Of a DNA stretch of 64,000 bases, positions 23,802-31,814 are shown piece by piece. This DNA comes from Clostridia bacterium (GTDB taxonomy: Bacteria; Bacillota; Clostridia; Oscillospirales; Acutalibacteraceae). The notes under the pieces are model-generated. The model had not been told where the DNA came from. It saw nothing but the letters and a program-made list of their open reading frames with translations, and searched no databases. A program made the translations under genes and the position numbers. The stretch spans positions 62,001 through 126,000 of the forward strand of contig JAFQEL010000011.1 in the NCBI GenBank assembly GCA_017399065.1, given 5' to 3'. Every line of letters begins with the position of its first letter. Positions within the stretch are counted from its first letter, which is position 1.

Positions 23802-25238
23802 TCAGAAATGATAGAGATTCTGTTCAGCATCAGCATACTGGAACTGCGGATAGAGCTCGTCTGACGAAACATTAGGCTGACCCTCAAAGCTGAGAAGCCA
23901 GAAGAGCATTTCGGCAAGCTCTGAGCCGTAGTTGCAAGGCACGTGAGGTGCATCTTTGATAAACCAAGTATTTTCGGACAGAAGGCAGGTTGAAGCGTCG
24001 ATAACCTTATCGGGTGAAAGCTTACCGGGGATTGCGGGCACATAATCGTCACCGAGAGTTTTGCCGTAGTGTGCAACGGTAGCACCTGCACTCATAAGCT
24101 CGGTTTCAAGCACCATATCGCCGTTTACGTATGAACGCTCATAAACAGGAACAACAGGGCTGTTGTATGAAGTAACAACCGAAACGTAAACACCGTCAGC
24201 CATCATATCTTCAATAAACTCGTCTCTGCCGAGTCTGAACTGCTGGAATTTGTCAATACGCTTGATAAGACCTGCATACTCGTCAGCATCTTCGCCGAAC
24301 ACAAACTTCTTTGCATCCTCATAATCCTCAGGCTGTACCATAGCCCAGAGACCGGGCATTGTGCCGAAGTTATTACGCATTGTACCCTTGTAAATTTCTG
24401 CCTTATATGTTTCTGTGATATTGTTTGCAAAGTTTATAAGACCGCCTGTGATACCTGTGAAGTCGAGAATCTTCCAGAGAATATCGAGGTCAGGCACAGC
24501 GTATGCAAGGAAATTGTTGAGAATATCCTTATCAAAGCCGACTCTGCCGCCGAGAGCATCGTTTGCAACGTATGAGCCGTAGATTGTGGAAGAAAGGAAT
24601 ACACAGCTCTCAACCTTGTCGTAGCCGTATTCGTCAAGGTAAGCAAGAGTCATAACACCGCCAAGACTGCAGCAGATTATATCCACCTTGTCGCTGCCGC
24701 TCTCTTCAAGTGCAAGCTCAACACGGTCGTCAATCTTCTCTGCTACGGTATAGGGGTCAAGACGCCAGTCATATGTAACGTAGTATACGTTTTCTGCACC
24801 TACTCTGTCAGCAGCTTCAGCTACTACGCCGGGTTCACAGGTGCCTGATGCCTTGAGTGCTGCAAGGTCTTCGGGGTAGTTGCTCATAGCAAGCGGATAC
24901 TCGACAACGGATACGTTTGCAACAGTGTCGCCGTTTTTGTCACAGGCCATATCCGCAAAAAGGTCGGAAACAAAATCACATACTGCATCTACCATACCGT
25001 CCATACCGCCGAAAACCGCTGATATAACAGTATTGCAGACACCGAAAATAATCGGGAGAGCTTCTGCTCTGAGAGCAGGCTTCTCATTCTCTGTACCGAG
25101 GTCAACCGTAAGTGCGGCAAAATCAAGGCCGCGTACGATAATGAGCGGTGTAACCTCCTCTTCCTGCACAGCAAAAGCCGACGATGTGCAGGCAAAGAGC
25201 ATAACAGCCGCCAGAACAAGTGAAATAAACCGTTTCAT
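23802..25238 (-). CDS. Secreted alpha/beta hydrolase, PGAP1/LCAT lipase-like
   Basis: A 478-residue secreted enzyme. ATG 25238 starts a signal peptide (MKRFISLVLAAVMLFACTSSAFA, cleavage near residue 23) after CGGAGG. Mature residues begin with a PLIIVRG strand. The likely nucleophile is Ser191 in DIICCSLGGVMTLAYL, where the elbow reads C-S-L-G rather than the textbook G-x-S-x-G, as often in PGAP1/LCAT-like lipases. It probably cleaves an ester lipid outside the membrane; substrate unknown. Single gene with its own promoter, divergent from the glycosyltransferase-like gene. Confidence 0.75.
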   Translation of the reverse strand: MKRFISLVLAAVMLFACTSSAFAVQEEEVTPLIIVRGLDFAALTVDLGTENEKPALRAEALPIIFGVCNTVISAVFGGMDGMVDAVCDFVSDLFADMACDKNGDTVANVSVVEYPLAMSNYPEDLAALKASGTCEPGVVAEAADRVGAENVYYVTYDWRLDPYTVAEKIDDRVELALEESGSDKVDIICCSLGGVMTLAYLDEYGYDKVESCVFLSSTIYGSYVANDALGGRVGFDKDILNNFLAYAVPDLDILWKILDFTGITGGLINFANNITETYKAEIYKGTMRNNFGTMPGLWAMVQPEDYEDAKKFVFGEDADEYAGLIKRIDKFQQFRLGRDEFIEDMMADGVYVSVVTSYNSPVVPVYERSYVNGDMVLETELMSAGATVAHYGKTLGDDYVPAIPGKLSPDKVIDASTCLLSENTWFIKDAPHVPCNYGSELAEMLFWLLSFEGQPNVSSDELYPQFQYADAEQNLYHF

Positions 25239-25275
25239 AAAAAAATCCTCCGGGCAGATAAATTTCTTGTTTAAT

Positions 25276-25304
25276 ATTATATTACATTTAAAAACGTAAA
25301 TCAA
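25276..25304 (-). promoter_or_regulatory. Promoter of the alpha/beta hydrolase gene
   Basis: Minus strand: -35 TTGATT at 25304-25299, 17 bp, -10 TATAAT at 25281-25276. Confidence 0.7.
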
Positions 25305-25319
25305 CAAGTTTAAGAAACA

Positions 25320-25347
25320 TTGACTTTAATTTCTATGATGATATAAT
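25320..25347 (+). promoter_or_regulatory. Promoter of the membrane glycosyltransferase-like gene
   Basis: -35 TTGACT (25320-25325), 16 bp, -10 TATAAT (25342-25347), just upstream of the AAGGAGG site. Confidence 0.7.
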
Positions 25348-25379
25348 AATAAATACGAATACGGAAGGAGGCGTCGAAG

Positions 25380-26780
25380 ATTAAAACTAAATTCAAAAAA
25401 GAAAACTTCTTTCTTTTCAGAAATGAAGACGCCGTAAAATCAAAATTATTCGGCAGTGAATCACCGCTCATTCCCGACAAAACAATAAAAGCATTGAAGA
25501 TTGCCGCAATAATATCATACGTTATAATGCTGTGTATGCAGATAAGAAACGTGATCGTTTTCAAAGGTGAGATAACCGGTGACTCCGTGCGCTACGTTAC
25601 GGACGGTATGACACACGCGACAAACGGCACGTGGTATCCTACTGCCGAAAGCTTTATGGACCTTGGCGGTGTAGCAGGCAACGGTTACGTCAATTTTCTT
25701 GCCCTGTTGCTGCGTATAACTACCGACCTGAGAATAATTTATATCGGTCAGCTTTTGCTTGTGCAGGTAATACTTTTCTCCACGGTTTATATTGCCAAAA
25801 AAATTTCAGGCTCGGTTACCGCAGGGTATCTGACTTGTATTATTTTCTGCCTTTTCGGCACTTACTGGGGTGAAATCTGCATTCCGCGTACAGAGATTCT
25901 GTTCAGTGCACTTTCAATGCTTGCGCTTGCGCTTGCGGTAAAGGGCGGCAGATTCAGCGTTATAGGTGCAGGTGCAATACTTGCCTACTCTCAGTGGACA
26001 AGACCTCTTGCTCTCGCATTTATTATTTCTATCGTATGGCTTTTCCTCTACCGCGGCGACAAATTCCGCTCATATATCAAGCTTATTGCAGGCTTTTGTG
26101 CTGTTGTTGTATTACTTACAACATTCACATATTTCAACAGCGGCGAAGCTATATTCCAACCGACTATTGCAGACGGCAACTTCCTTATGGGTGCAAACGA
26201 AGACGCTGACGGAAGCTACAACTATGTCGTGTTTGAGGAAGGACACGCAGGCTATATTCCGCGCGAAAAAATGTTTGAAATGAAATATGACGAAATAAAC
26301 GAGTTTTACCGTGAAACAGGTATCAACTGGATAAAGGCTAACCCCGGCAGATACCTTTTGCTTATGCCACGAAAGATTTTCTACTTCCTTGCAACGGAAA
26401 CGTACTCGGGTGATATTTATTTTGACAATCACATTCGCACGGCGGGCAGAGACTATATATTCTCGCTGTTTGACATTCTGTTGGGCAGAGGTGAACGCAG
26501 CTTTGCCTTCGGTGATGCGGTTATGATTTACACCCAGGGATTTTATATGTTAGTCTTTGCACTGTTCTTCTTCGGCGTAATATACTCGATGAAAAAAGGA
26601 TACTGGCGCACAATGTCATTCCTGTACGGAATTTTTCTTATAGGTCTTGCCGCCAGCCTGTACACTGTAGGTGCAGCCAGATACCACTTCCCGTATCTGC
26701 CCGTTATGTTTATAACTGCGGCGCTGTTTGTTGACGCTGTTTTTGTGAGACGCAAAAAGAAAATAAAAAAATTGAAATAA
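25380..26780 (+). CDS. Polytopic glycosyltransferase-like membrane protein, apparent ATT start
   Basis: About 466 residues with some ten membrane helices, resembling GT-C/ArnT-type glycosyltransferases: an early periplasmic-loop acidic segment (GEITGDSVRYVTDG), ARYHFPYLPVMF near the end and a basic C-terminal tail. The family transfers sugars from polyprenyl carriers. The open frame extends upstream of the first TTG (25494), which has no ribosome binding site. A perfect AAGGAGG at 25365-25371 sits 8 nt before ATT 25380, and no ATG, GTG or TTG occurs in frame between. An ATT start, or a sequencing error there, is the best explanation. Enzyme activity is inferred. Confidence 0.65.
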   Translation: MKTKFKKENFFLFRNEDAVKSKLFGSESPLIPDKTIKALKIAAIISYVIMLCMQIRNVIVFKGEITGDSVRYVTDGMTHATNGTWYPTAESFMDLGGVAGNGYVNFLALLLRITTDLRIIYIGQLLLVQVILFSTVYIAKKISGSVTAGYLTCIIFCLFGTYWGEICIPRTEILFSALSMLALALAVKGGRFSVIGAGAILAYSQWTRPLALAFIISIVWLFLYRGDKFRSYIKLIAGFCAVVVLLTTFTYFNSGEAIFQPTIADGNFLMGANEDADGSYNYVVFEEGHAGYIPREKMFEMKYDEINEFYRETGINWIKANPGRYLLLMPRKIFYFLATETYSGDIYFDNHIRTAGRDYIFSLFDILLGRGERSFAFGDAVMIYTQGFYMLVFALFFFGVIYSMKKGYWRTMSFLYGIFLIGLAASLYTVGAARYHFPYLPVMFITAALFVDAVFVRRKKKIKKLK

Positions 26781-26784
26781 ACTA

Positions 26785-26813
26785 TTGACAAACACAGTGC
26801 TGTTATGTATAAT
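26785..26813 (+). promoter_or_regulatory. Promoter of tRNA-Gly
   Basis: Perfect consensus: TTGACA (26785-26790), 17 bp, TATAAT (26808-26813), 16 bp before the tRNA. Confidence 0.9.
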
Positions 26814-26829
26814 AGCAACTGTTGTTTGT

Positions 26830-26905
26830 GCGGATGTAGCTCATCTGGTAGAGCGCCACCTTGCCAAGGTGGAGGTAGCGAGTTCGAGCCTCGTCATCCG
26901 CTCCA
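26830..26905 (+). tRNA. tRNA-Gly (GCC anticodon)
   Basis: A 76-nt cloverleaf: acceptor GCGGATG/CATCCGC, D arm GCTC/GAGC, anticodon stem CCACC/GGTGG with loop TTGCCAA (anticodon GCC), T arm GCGAG-TTCGAGC-CTCGT. The discriminator is T and the CCA end is encoded. Single tRNA with its own promoter and terminator. Confidence 0.97.
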
Positions 26906-26906
26906 T

Positions 26907-26943
26907 AAAAAGTCTTTTGTCTGTCTGACAAAAGACTTTTTTT
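26907..26943 (+). terminator. Terminator of tRNA-Gly
   Basis: AAAAGTCTTTTGTC pairs perfectly with GACAAAAGACTTTT and is followed by Us. Confidence 0.9.
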
Positions 26944-27032
26944 ATTTTACTGTTCGCACTTTGAAATTTAATATTGAATATTCTGTCGAATCGTGATAAA
27001 CTTTCAGTATATCAATCGGGGGGTTGAAAAAA

Positions 27033-27515
27033 ATGAGCGAAAACGTTTACAAGCAGGCAAGACTCAAAGCGGCTGAGAAAAAGCCTGAACTTGACACAGT
27101 AGAAAGAACATATCCTCATCTTTGCATTTCACGCGAAAAACTGCTTATGATTGAGCAGAGCGATCCCAATAAGAGAAGAGCTGACCCTGCACCGCAGGAT
27201 GTTAAGCTTATGGCAGAGCTTTACGGTGCACCTGAGCTGTGCGACTACTACTGTACTCACCAGTGCCCCATAAAACGCGGTGAAAAGCCCTTGCTTCACG
27301 ATAATCTGAGTGAAATTTCCGCAAGCCTTATGTCCTCAATGCACTTTCTCGACAATGCCAACGACCGTATTCACAGCATACTCGGCGACAGCATTGTAAG
27401 CGACGACGAAAAGACCGAATTCTGCAAAATCATGGGCACGCTCAAGGATATCGCATATAGTGCAGAATCTCTGCTGCTGTGGGCAGAGCGCAACGGCTTC
27501 GACAGAATCAGCTGA
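27033..27515 (+). CDS. Putative XRE-like regulator with cysteine cluster
   Basis: A 160-residue soluble protein. Residues about 25-75 look like a helix-turn-helix (TYPHLCISREKLLMIEQSD, then PQDVKLMAELYG). A cysteine cluster follows, CDYYCTHQCPI (C-x3-C-x3-C), that could bind metal. The C-terminal half is helical. It resembles Clostridial HTH proteins of unknown target. ATG 27033 follows a G-run (GGGGGG) with 9-nt spacing. It sits between the tRNA and the thiamine transporter, but the latter has its own promoter and riboswitch, so no functional link is implied. Confidence 0.6.
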   Translation: MSENVYKQARLKAAEKKPELDTVERTYPHLCISREKLLMIEQSDPNKRRADPAPQDVKLMAELYGAPELCDYYCTHQCPIKRGEKPLLHDNLSEISASLMSSMHFLDNANDRIHSILGDSIVSDDEKTEFCKIMGTLKDIAYSAESLLLWAERNGFDRIS

Positions 27516-27521
27516 AAATTC

Positions 27522-27550
27522 TTGACAAATAAAGCGACGGAATATATAAT
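27522..27550 (+). promoter_or_regulatory. Promoter of the thiT transcript
   Basis: Perfect consensus: TTGACA (27522-27527), 17 bp, TATAAT (27545-27550), immediately upstream of the TPP riboswitch. Confidence 0.9.
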
Positions 27551-27562
27551 CGCATTGACAAT

Positions 27563-27664
27563 TTAAAATGCCAGACGGGGTGCTGATGTTATCGGCTGAG
27601 AGTCGGACTTGAGAGTCCGTAACCCTTGAACCTGATCCGGATAATGCCGGCGTAGGAATTTTAA
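27563..27664 (+). ncRNA. TPP riboswitch
   Basis: The P1 arms TTAAAAT and ATTTTAA enclose the conserved thiamine pyrophosphate aptamer: GGGGTGC, GGCTGAGA, a variable GGACT/AGTCC hairpin, ACCCTTGAACCTGATC and the final TAATGCCGGCGTAGGAA. Binding of TPP should favour the terminator downstream and switch off the thiamine transporter gene. Confidence 0.96.
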
Positions 27665-27679
27665 AAGTTGCAAATGTTT

Positions 27680-27717
27680 AAATGCCAACGGGAAAAATTC
27701 CTTTTGGCATTTTTTTA
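27680..27717 (+). terminator. Riboswitch-controlled terminator
   Basis: AAATGCCAA (27680-27688) pairs with TTGGCATTT (27704-27712), with an inner GGAA/TTCC helix and a seven-U tail. It lies before thiT and is the expression platform. Confidence 0.9.
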
Positions 27718-27740
27718 TTTGCAATTTTGGAGGTGTTATT

Positions 27741-28397
27741 ATGGCACAGTCAAAAACAGAAAAAACTAAGCGGCTTGCACTCAGCGGTATTATGCTTGCA
27801 ATGAGCGTAGTTCTCTCATTTATCAAAGTTTTTGAGTGGCCTTTCGGCGGCAGTATCACCGCCTGCTCAATGCTGCCTGTCGCCATACTCGGCTATACCT
27901 ATGGTATGAAGTGGGGACTTCTCTGCGGAACGGTTCACGGAGTGCTTCAGGCAATAACGGGTGCGACAACGAGCTCTGCGTTTGCAGGTATGAATATAGG
28001 CAGTGCCGCCGCAATAATTCTCATAGATTATCTTTTTGCATTCTCTGTCACAGGTCTCTCGGGTATGTTCAAGGGCAGAATCAAAAACCATACCGCAGCC
28101 TTTACTCTCGGCACTGCCGTTGCCGTTTTTATCCGCTATACCGCGCATGTAGCTTCAGGCTATATCTTTTACAGCTCTTATGCAGATTGGTTTTTCGGTG
28201 ACGTAATGTCAAACAGATTCTCCGCTATGCTTACGGAAAAATGCTCACCGGATACACTCGGCATTATATATTCGGTTATTTATAACGGTGCATATATGCT
28301 GCCCGAGCTTATACTGACCGCAGGCACTGCGGCACTTGTAATAACCGTAATAAAACCTGTAAGGCGTGAAATGCTGAGACCTCATGCAAAAAAATAA
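27741..28397 (+). CDS. thiT: ECF-type thiamine transporter substrate-binding subunit
   Basis: A 218-residue membrane S-component with about six helices. The loop FEWPFGGSITACSMLPVAILGYTYGMKWGLLCG (about 33-65) and the following GVLQAITGA match ThiT, which captures thiamine with aromatic residues and couples to the shared EcfA/EcfA'/EcfT module encoded elsewhere. Control by the TPP riboswitch immediately upstream makes the substrate assignment secure. ATG behind TTGGAGGTG. Confidence 0.95.
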   Translation: MAQSKTEKTKRLALSGIMLAMSVVLSFIKVFEWPFGGSITACSMLPVAILGYTYGMKWGLLCGTVHGVLQAITGATTSSAFAGMNIGSAAAIILIDYLFAFSVTGLSGMFKGRIKNHTAAFTLGTAVAVFIRYTAHVASGYIFYSSYADWFFGDVMSNRFSAMLTEKCSPDTLGIIYSVIYNGAYMLPELILTAGTAALVITVIKPVRREMLRPHAKK

Positions 28398-28400
28398 TAA

Positions 28401-28429
28401 TAGACAAATCAGTTTGTATGTGATATACT
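28401..28429 (+). promoter_or_regulatory. Promoter of the 305-residue protein gene
   Basis: -35 TAGACA (28401-28406), 17 bp, -10 TATACT (28424-28429). Confidence 0.6.
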
Positions 28430-28495
28430 ATCTATGTTTATGTATCACTACCTACGGAAGGAGTATGCGGCAATACGAATACCGCAAGATCAGAT

Positions 28496-29413
28496 ATGTT
28501 AGATATTAAAGAAGCTCTCGGTAAAATTTATACCTATGTTGAGCCCAGCATGAAAGAGGCAGGTATGACGGGTGTACGTCCCGACGGACTTGAGAAGGGC
28601 GAAATTCCCGTTGTAAAGGGTGACAACGGCATTGGCTACCGTTTTGATTTCAAGGGCGAGGCAAGTGCAGTTGCTGTAAAGCATTTTGACAACAAGCTTA
28701 CATTTGAGCTTTCAACCACGGTTGACGGCGACGGCAATTTCACCGATTACAAAGAAATATCGGTATCTCTTCTTGACGCCGAAACAAGCGACGATAAAGA
28801 TATCCGCTCAATCAGCGGCGAAATTTCCGACACAGTAATGTCAAAATTCTGTAAGCCGACGTCACAGCCCAAGGTCAAGGCACCCAAGACTGTTTCCAAG
28901 GCTGCGGCAAGAAGCGGCGGCGTATATTACGATGCAAACACTCTTGCAAGCCGTCTCACCTCCTCACTCTATCCTCAGTTCCGTACTGAGTACAACGCAA
29001 ACATCAACCGCTACGGCGAGTTTCTTCCCGAGGATTTCTTCGCTAAGGGCTGTGCGGATGCGATTCAGGACACTATCCGCCGCAACGATCCTACCGAGAT
29101 GAAGAAGCTCTTCAGTCTCCTCAACGAGATTTATCCCGATGCTACAAACGAGACACAGAGCATTATCGTCGTAACTCTTCTCGGCAACCTCGGTGCTGAC
29201 CAGACTCTGCTTGCAAACTGTGTTGACTATATGTGTGACGACCTTATGGGTCCCGTAATCAAGGTCAACAAGTTCCTTCACTCCAAGGCAGGCAAGTCAG
29301 CCCGTGAGAAGCTCAAGAATCCCCCCATCTACAAGCCCAAGAGAGTCAAGCGCCCCGGTATTATGGAGCGTATGATGGGTGCCGCACAGCAGAACTCTAC
29401 AATCAACAAATAA
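28496..29413 (+). CDS. Conserved-looking protein of unknown function
   Basis: I do not recognise this 305-residue soluble protein. Residues 1-115 form a mixed domain (GEIPVVKGDNGIGYRFDFKG, then a KEISVSLLDAE strand). A Lys/Pro/Ala linker follows at about 120-140 (PKVKAPKTVSKAAARSGG). A helical domain occupies about 145-265 (NRYGEFLPEDFF, KKLFSLLNEIYPDATNETQSI, LLGNLGADQTLLANC), and the tail is basic. There is no signal or membrane helix. The only AAGGAG lies 32 nt upstream of ATG 28496 with a small GCGG/CCGC hairpin between, so initiation is unusual. It has its own promoter and terminator. Confidence 0.65.
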   Translation: MLDIKEALGKIYTYVEPSMKEAGMTGVRPDGLEKGEIPVVKGDNGIGYRFDFKGEASAVAVKHFDNKLTFELSTTVDGDGNFTDYKEISVSLLDAETSDDKDIRSISGEISDTVMSKFCKPTSQPKVKAPKTVSKAAARSGGVYYDANTLASRLTSSLYPQFRTEYNANINRYGEFLPEDFFAKGCADAIQDTIRRNDPTEMKKLFSLLNEIYPDATNETQSIIVVTLLGNLGADQTLLANCVDYMCDDLMGPVIKVNKFLHSKAGKSAREKLKNPPIYKPKRVKRPGIMERMMGAAQQNSTINK

Positions 29414-29423
29414 CTTTACAAAC

Positions 29424-29456
29424 CAAAGCATCGCTAAAAAATCAGCGGTGCTTTTT
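29424..29456 (+). terminator. Terminator of the 305-residue protein gene
   Basis: AAAGCATCGCT pairs with AGCGGTGCTTT (one G-U pair), followed by Us. Confidence 0.8.
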
Positions 29457-29524
29457 ATTTTAGAGTTGAAAAAGATAAATAAATATAATACAATATATCT
29501 ATCTCGTTTTAAGGAACTGAACAA

Positions 29525-31129
29525 ATGATAAGAATTAACCAGATCAAACTGCCGCTTGATGCAGGAGAAAGCGAGCTTCGTGCCGCCGCCGCCAAAATTC
29601 TGCGCTGCCCTGTACGCAGAATCCTCACGCTTGAGGTTGCTCGCCGTGCAGTTGACTCACGAAAAAAGAACGATGTATATTTTGTTTATAACGTAAACGT
29701 TACCGTAGACGGTGATGAAGATGCACTCATTGCCAAAGCTAAAGACGGCAAGGCAGAGAAGTACACACCCTTCAGGTATGACTTACCCGAAAACCGCCGC
29801 ACATCCTCACTTCGTCCCGTTGTTGTAGGCTTCGGCCCTGCAGGTCTTTTTGCGGCTCAGACTCTTGCTAAGTCCGGTCTTAAGCCTATTGTGCTTGAGC
29901 GTGGCGACTGTGTTGAAGAGCGCACAAAAAGGGTAAAAATCTTCTGGGAAACCAAAGAGCTTGACGAAAACAGCAACGTACAGTTCGGCGAAGGCGGTGC
30001 AGGTACATTCTCCGACGGCAAACTGACAACAGGTATCAAAGATACACTCTGCCGTCAGGTATTCCTCGAATTTGTCCGCCACGGTGCACCGCAGGAGATT
30101 CTTTACTCCGCAACACCGCATATAGGTACAGACAGACTCGGCGGTGTTGTTAAATCGATGCGTGAAGAAATTATAGCACTCGGCGGTGAAGTAAACTTCC
30201 GTTGCAGATTTACGGGTCTTATAGTAGCCAACGGATTTATCCACGGCATTGTTTACGAAAACGCTGAAGGCAAAACTGTAGAAATCGAAACCGATACAGT
30301 TATACTCGCAATAGGCCACTCGGCAAGAGATACGGTAGAAATGCTGTATGAAAGCGGAGTAAAAATGATACAGAAGCCTTTCTCGGTCGGCACAAGAATC
30401 GAGCATCCGCGTGAGCTTATTGACCGCTCACAGTACGGTGAATTTGCAGGCCACCCGATGCTTGGTGCCGCAAACTACAAGCTCTCCTGCCATCCGCAGG
30501 GCGGCAGAGGCGCATATACATTCTGTATGTGTCCGGGCGGCACGGTTGTTGCCGCATCGAGCGAAAAGGGCAGAATGGTCGTAAACGGAATGAGCGAATA
30601 CGCACGTGACGGTGAAAACTCAAACTCAGCAATACTTGTAGGCATTGAGCCGCAGGATTTCGGCAGTGAGCATCCGCTTGCAGGTATGCACCTTCAGCGT
30701 AAAATCGAGAGTGCCGCATTTGAGGCAGCAGGGTCAGACTACCGTGCACCTGCACAGCTTGTAGGCGACTTCCTTGCAGACCGTCCTTCCGAAAAACTCG
30801 GAAGTGTAAAACCGACCTGCCCGACAGGCGTTACGCCCGGCGATATCCGCAAGGTATTGCCGCAGAAGGTAACAGACACGATTGCCGATGCACTTGTTAA
30901 AATGGATAAACAGCTCAAGGGCTTTGCACTGCCCGATGCAGTGTTGACCGCGCCCGAAAGCCGTTCATCATCCCCTGTCAGAATCACAAGGGATGAATAC
31001 TTCCAGTGCAACATCGGCGGCATCTTCCCCTGCGGTGAGGGTGCAGGCTACGCAGGCGGTATCGTTTCTGCAGGTGTTGACGGCATACGCTGCGCACATG
31101 CCGTACTCAGCGACGAAAACAATTTTTAA
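29525..31129 (+). CDS. FAD-dependent oxidoreductase, uncharacterised conserved family
   Basis: A 534-residue flavoprotein. Residues 1-85 form a small N-terminal domain. The FAD-binding Rossmann motif is VVVGFGPAGLFAAQTLAKSG (about 98-117), followed by VLERG; later come NVQFGEGGAGTFSDGKLTT, LAIGHSARDT, SCHPQGGRGAYTFCMCPGG and the closing GIFPCGEGAGYAGGIVSAGVDG that recontacts FAD. This is a widespread bacterial family annotated as NAD(FAD)-utilising dehydrogenase with no settled substrate. Single gene with terminator. Confidence 0.88.
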   Translation: MIRINQIKLPLDAGESELRAAAAKILRCPVRRILTLEVARRAVDSRKKNDVYFVYNVNVTVDGDEDALIAKAKDGKAEKYTPFRYDLPENRRTSSLRPVVVGFGPAGLFAAQTLAKSGLKPIVLERGDCVEERTKRVKIFWETKELDENSNVQFGEGGAGTFSDGKLTTGIKDTLCRQVFLEFVRHGAPQEILYSATPHIGTDRLGGVVKSMREEIIALGGEVNFRCRFTGLIVANGFIHGIVYENAEGKTVEIETDTVILAIGHSARDTVEMLYESGVKMIQKPFSVGTRIEHPRELIDRSQYGEFAGHPMLGAANYKLSCHPQGGRGAYTFCMCPGGTVVAASSEKGRMVVNGMSEYARDGENSNSAILVGIEPQDFGSEHPLAGMHLQRKIESAAFEAAGSDYRAPAQLVGDFLADRPSEKLGSVKPTCPTGVTPGDIRKVLPQKVTDTIADALVKMDKQLKGFALPDAVLTAPESRSSSPVRITRDEYFQCNIGGIFPCGEGAGYAGGIVSAGVDGIRCAHAVLSDENNF

Positions 31130-31135
31130 ACTATT

Positions 31136-31174
31136 AAAAGCAAGCAACTCACATAAAAAGGTTGCTTGCTTTTT
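31136..31174 (+). terminator. Terminator of the FAD oxidoreductase gene
   Basis: AAAAGCAAGCAAC pairs perfectly with GTTGCTTGCTTTT, then a U. Confidence 0.88.
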
Positions 31175-31249
31175 GTTTTTCATATTTTTAACGCAGTTAT
31201 ATGCCGAATTATTTCATTTTAGGCTGAATTTATTATAAATTGTTGCCCT

Positions 31250-31283
31250 AAAAATAAAAAAGCCCGCGACTGCACGTCACGGG
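31250..31283 (-). terminator. Terminator of the small-protein transcript
   Basis: Minus strand: CCCGTGAC (31283-31276) pairs with GTCGCGGG (31270-31263), one mismatch, followed by CTTTTTTATTTTT. It closes a transcript that starts near 31590. Confidence 0.85.
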
Positions 31284-31428
31284 TAAAAAGGGGAATAAAA
31301 CGCATCATGCAACCACAAAACCAAAAATTGCAGATGCAGTGGGATTGTCGAAAAGGGGAATTGCGATATATATTAACAGGCATATGCCCGATTGAAATCC
31401 CGTCAGGGTGAGCTTTTGGCTCAGGAGA

Positions 31429-31563
31429 TTACTGAGCGTTGCTCATATAGTTTACAAGACCCTCAATTTCCATAGCCTTTGTAAACATACGGAAGAAATT
31501 TCTCTCCTTGCCGATCTCCTTGATAAGCTCTTTTTCCTTTTTGATTAAGAATTTTGAAAACAT
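31429..31563 (-). CDS. Small basic 44-residue protein, unknown function
   Basis: A short gene with all expected signals: a consensus promoter at 31597-31625, AAAGGAG, ATG at 31563-31561, and a terminator at 31250. The product begins MFSKFLIKKEKELIKEIG and continues with GKERNFFRMFTKAMEIEG, ending NAQ; it is lysine-rich, mostly helical and amphipathic with no cysteine. No family is recognised. It could be a small regulator, a peptide signal or a membrane-associated peptide. An array of TTGTGCA sites lies upstream and across the promoter. About 145 nt of untranslated RNA with two C-rich motifs follow before the terminator. Confidence 0.6.
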   Translation of the reverse strand: MFSKFLIKKEKELIKEIGKERNFFRMFTKAMEIEGLVNYMSNAQ

Positions 31564-31596
31564 TTTTTATTTCTCCTTTCGTTTGTTTACATCTGC

Positions 31597-31625
31597 ATTG
31601 TAGTCTTTTTTGTGCGTTTTGTCAA
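31597..31625 (-). promoter_or_regulatory. Promoter of the 44-residue protein gene
   Basis: Minus strand: -35 TTGACA at 31625-31620, 17 bp, -10 TACAAT at 31602-31597. A CGCACAA copy of the upstream repeated motif lies in the spacer. Confidence 0.85.
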
Positions 31626-31814
31626 GACTTTTTGCACAAATATTAAACACCGTATTTGTGCATTATGCACAATGGTTTTTAAACTAAAAAAGCAAGTCAT
31701 TCGACATATTACACTATCCTTGCGTATTGTTTTTGTGCAGTTTTCACAATGCATTTTTCCATATGTGCAAAACACAACAAACCCAGCCAAATTCACGTCA
31801 AAAAAGTTTGTGCG
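31610..31814. promoter_or_regulatory. Operator-like array of TTGTGCA sites
   Basis: Copies of TTGTGCA or its complement occur at 31633-31639, 31656-31662, 31666-31672 and 31733-31739. TTGTGCG variants are at 31610-31616 and 31808-31814, and a TGTGCA is at 31764-31769. They form a perfect 10-bp inverted repeat (31633-31642 with 31653-31662) and a 17-bp palindrome (31656-31672). A separate perfect 9-bp inverted repeat GTCAAAAAA/TTTTTTGAC brackets the last copy. Open frames across this stretch have no start signals and are not taken as genes. Confidence 0.65.

Noticed and set aside
28465-28509. 14-codon leader peptide frame ahead of the 305-residue protein
   Set aside because: AAGGAG is only one base from its ATG, too close for normal initiation. 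Kept as part of the unusual-start observation rather than as a gene.
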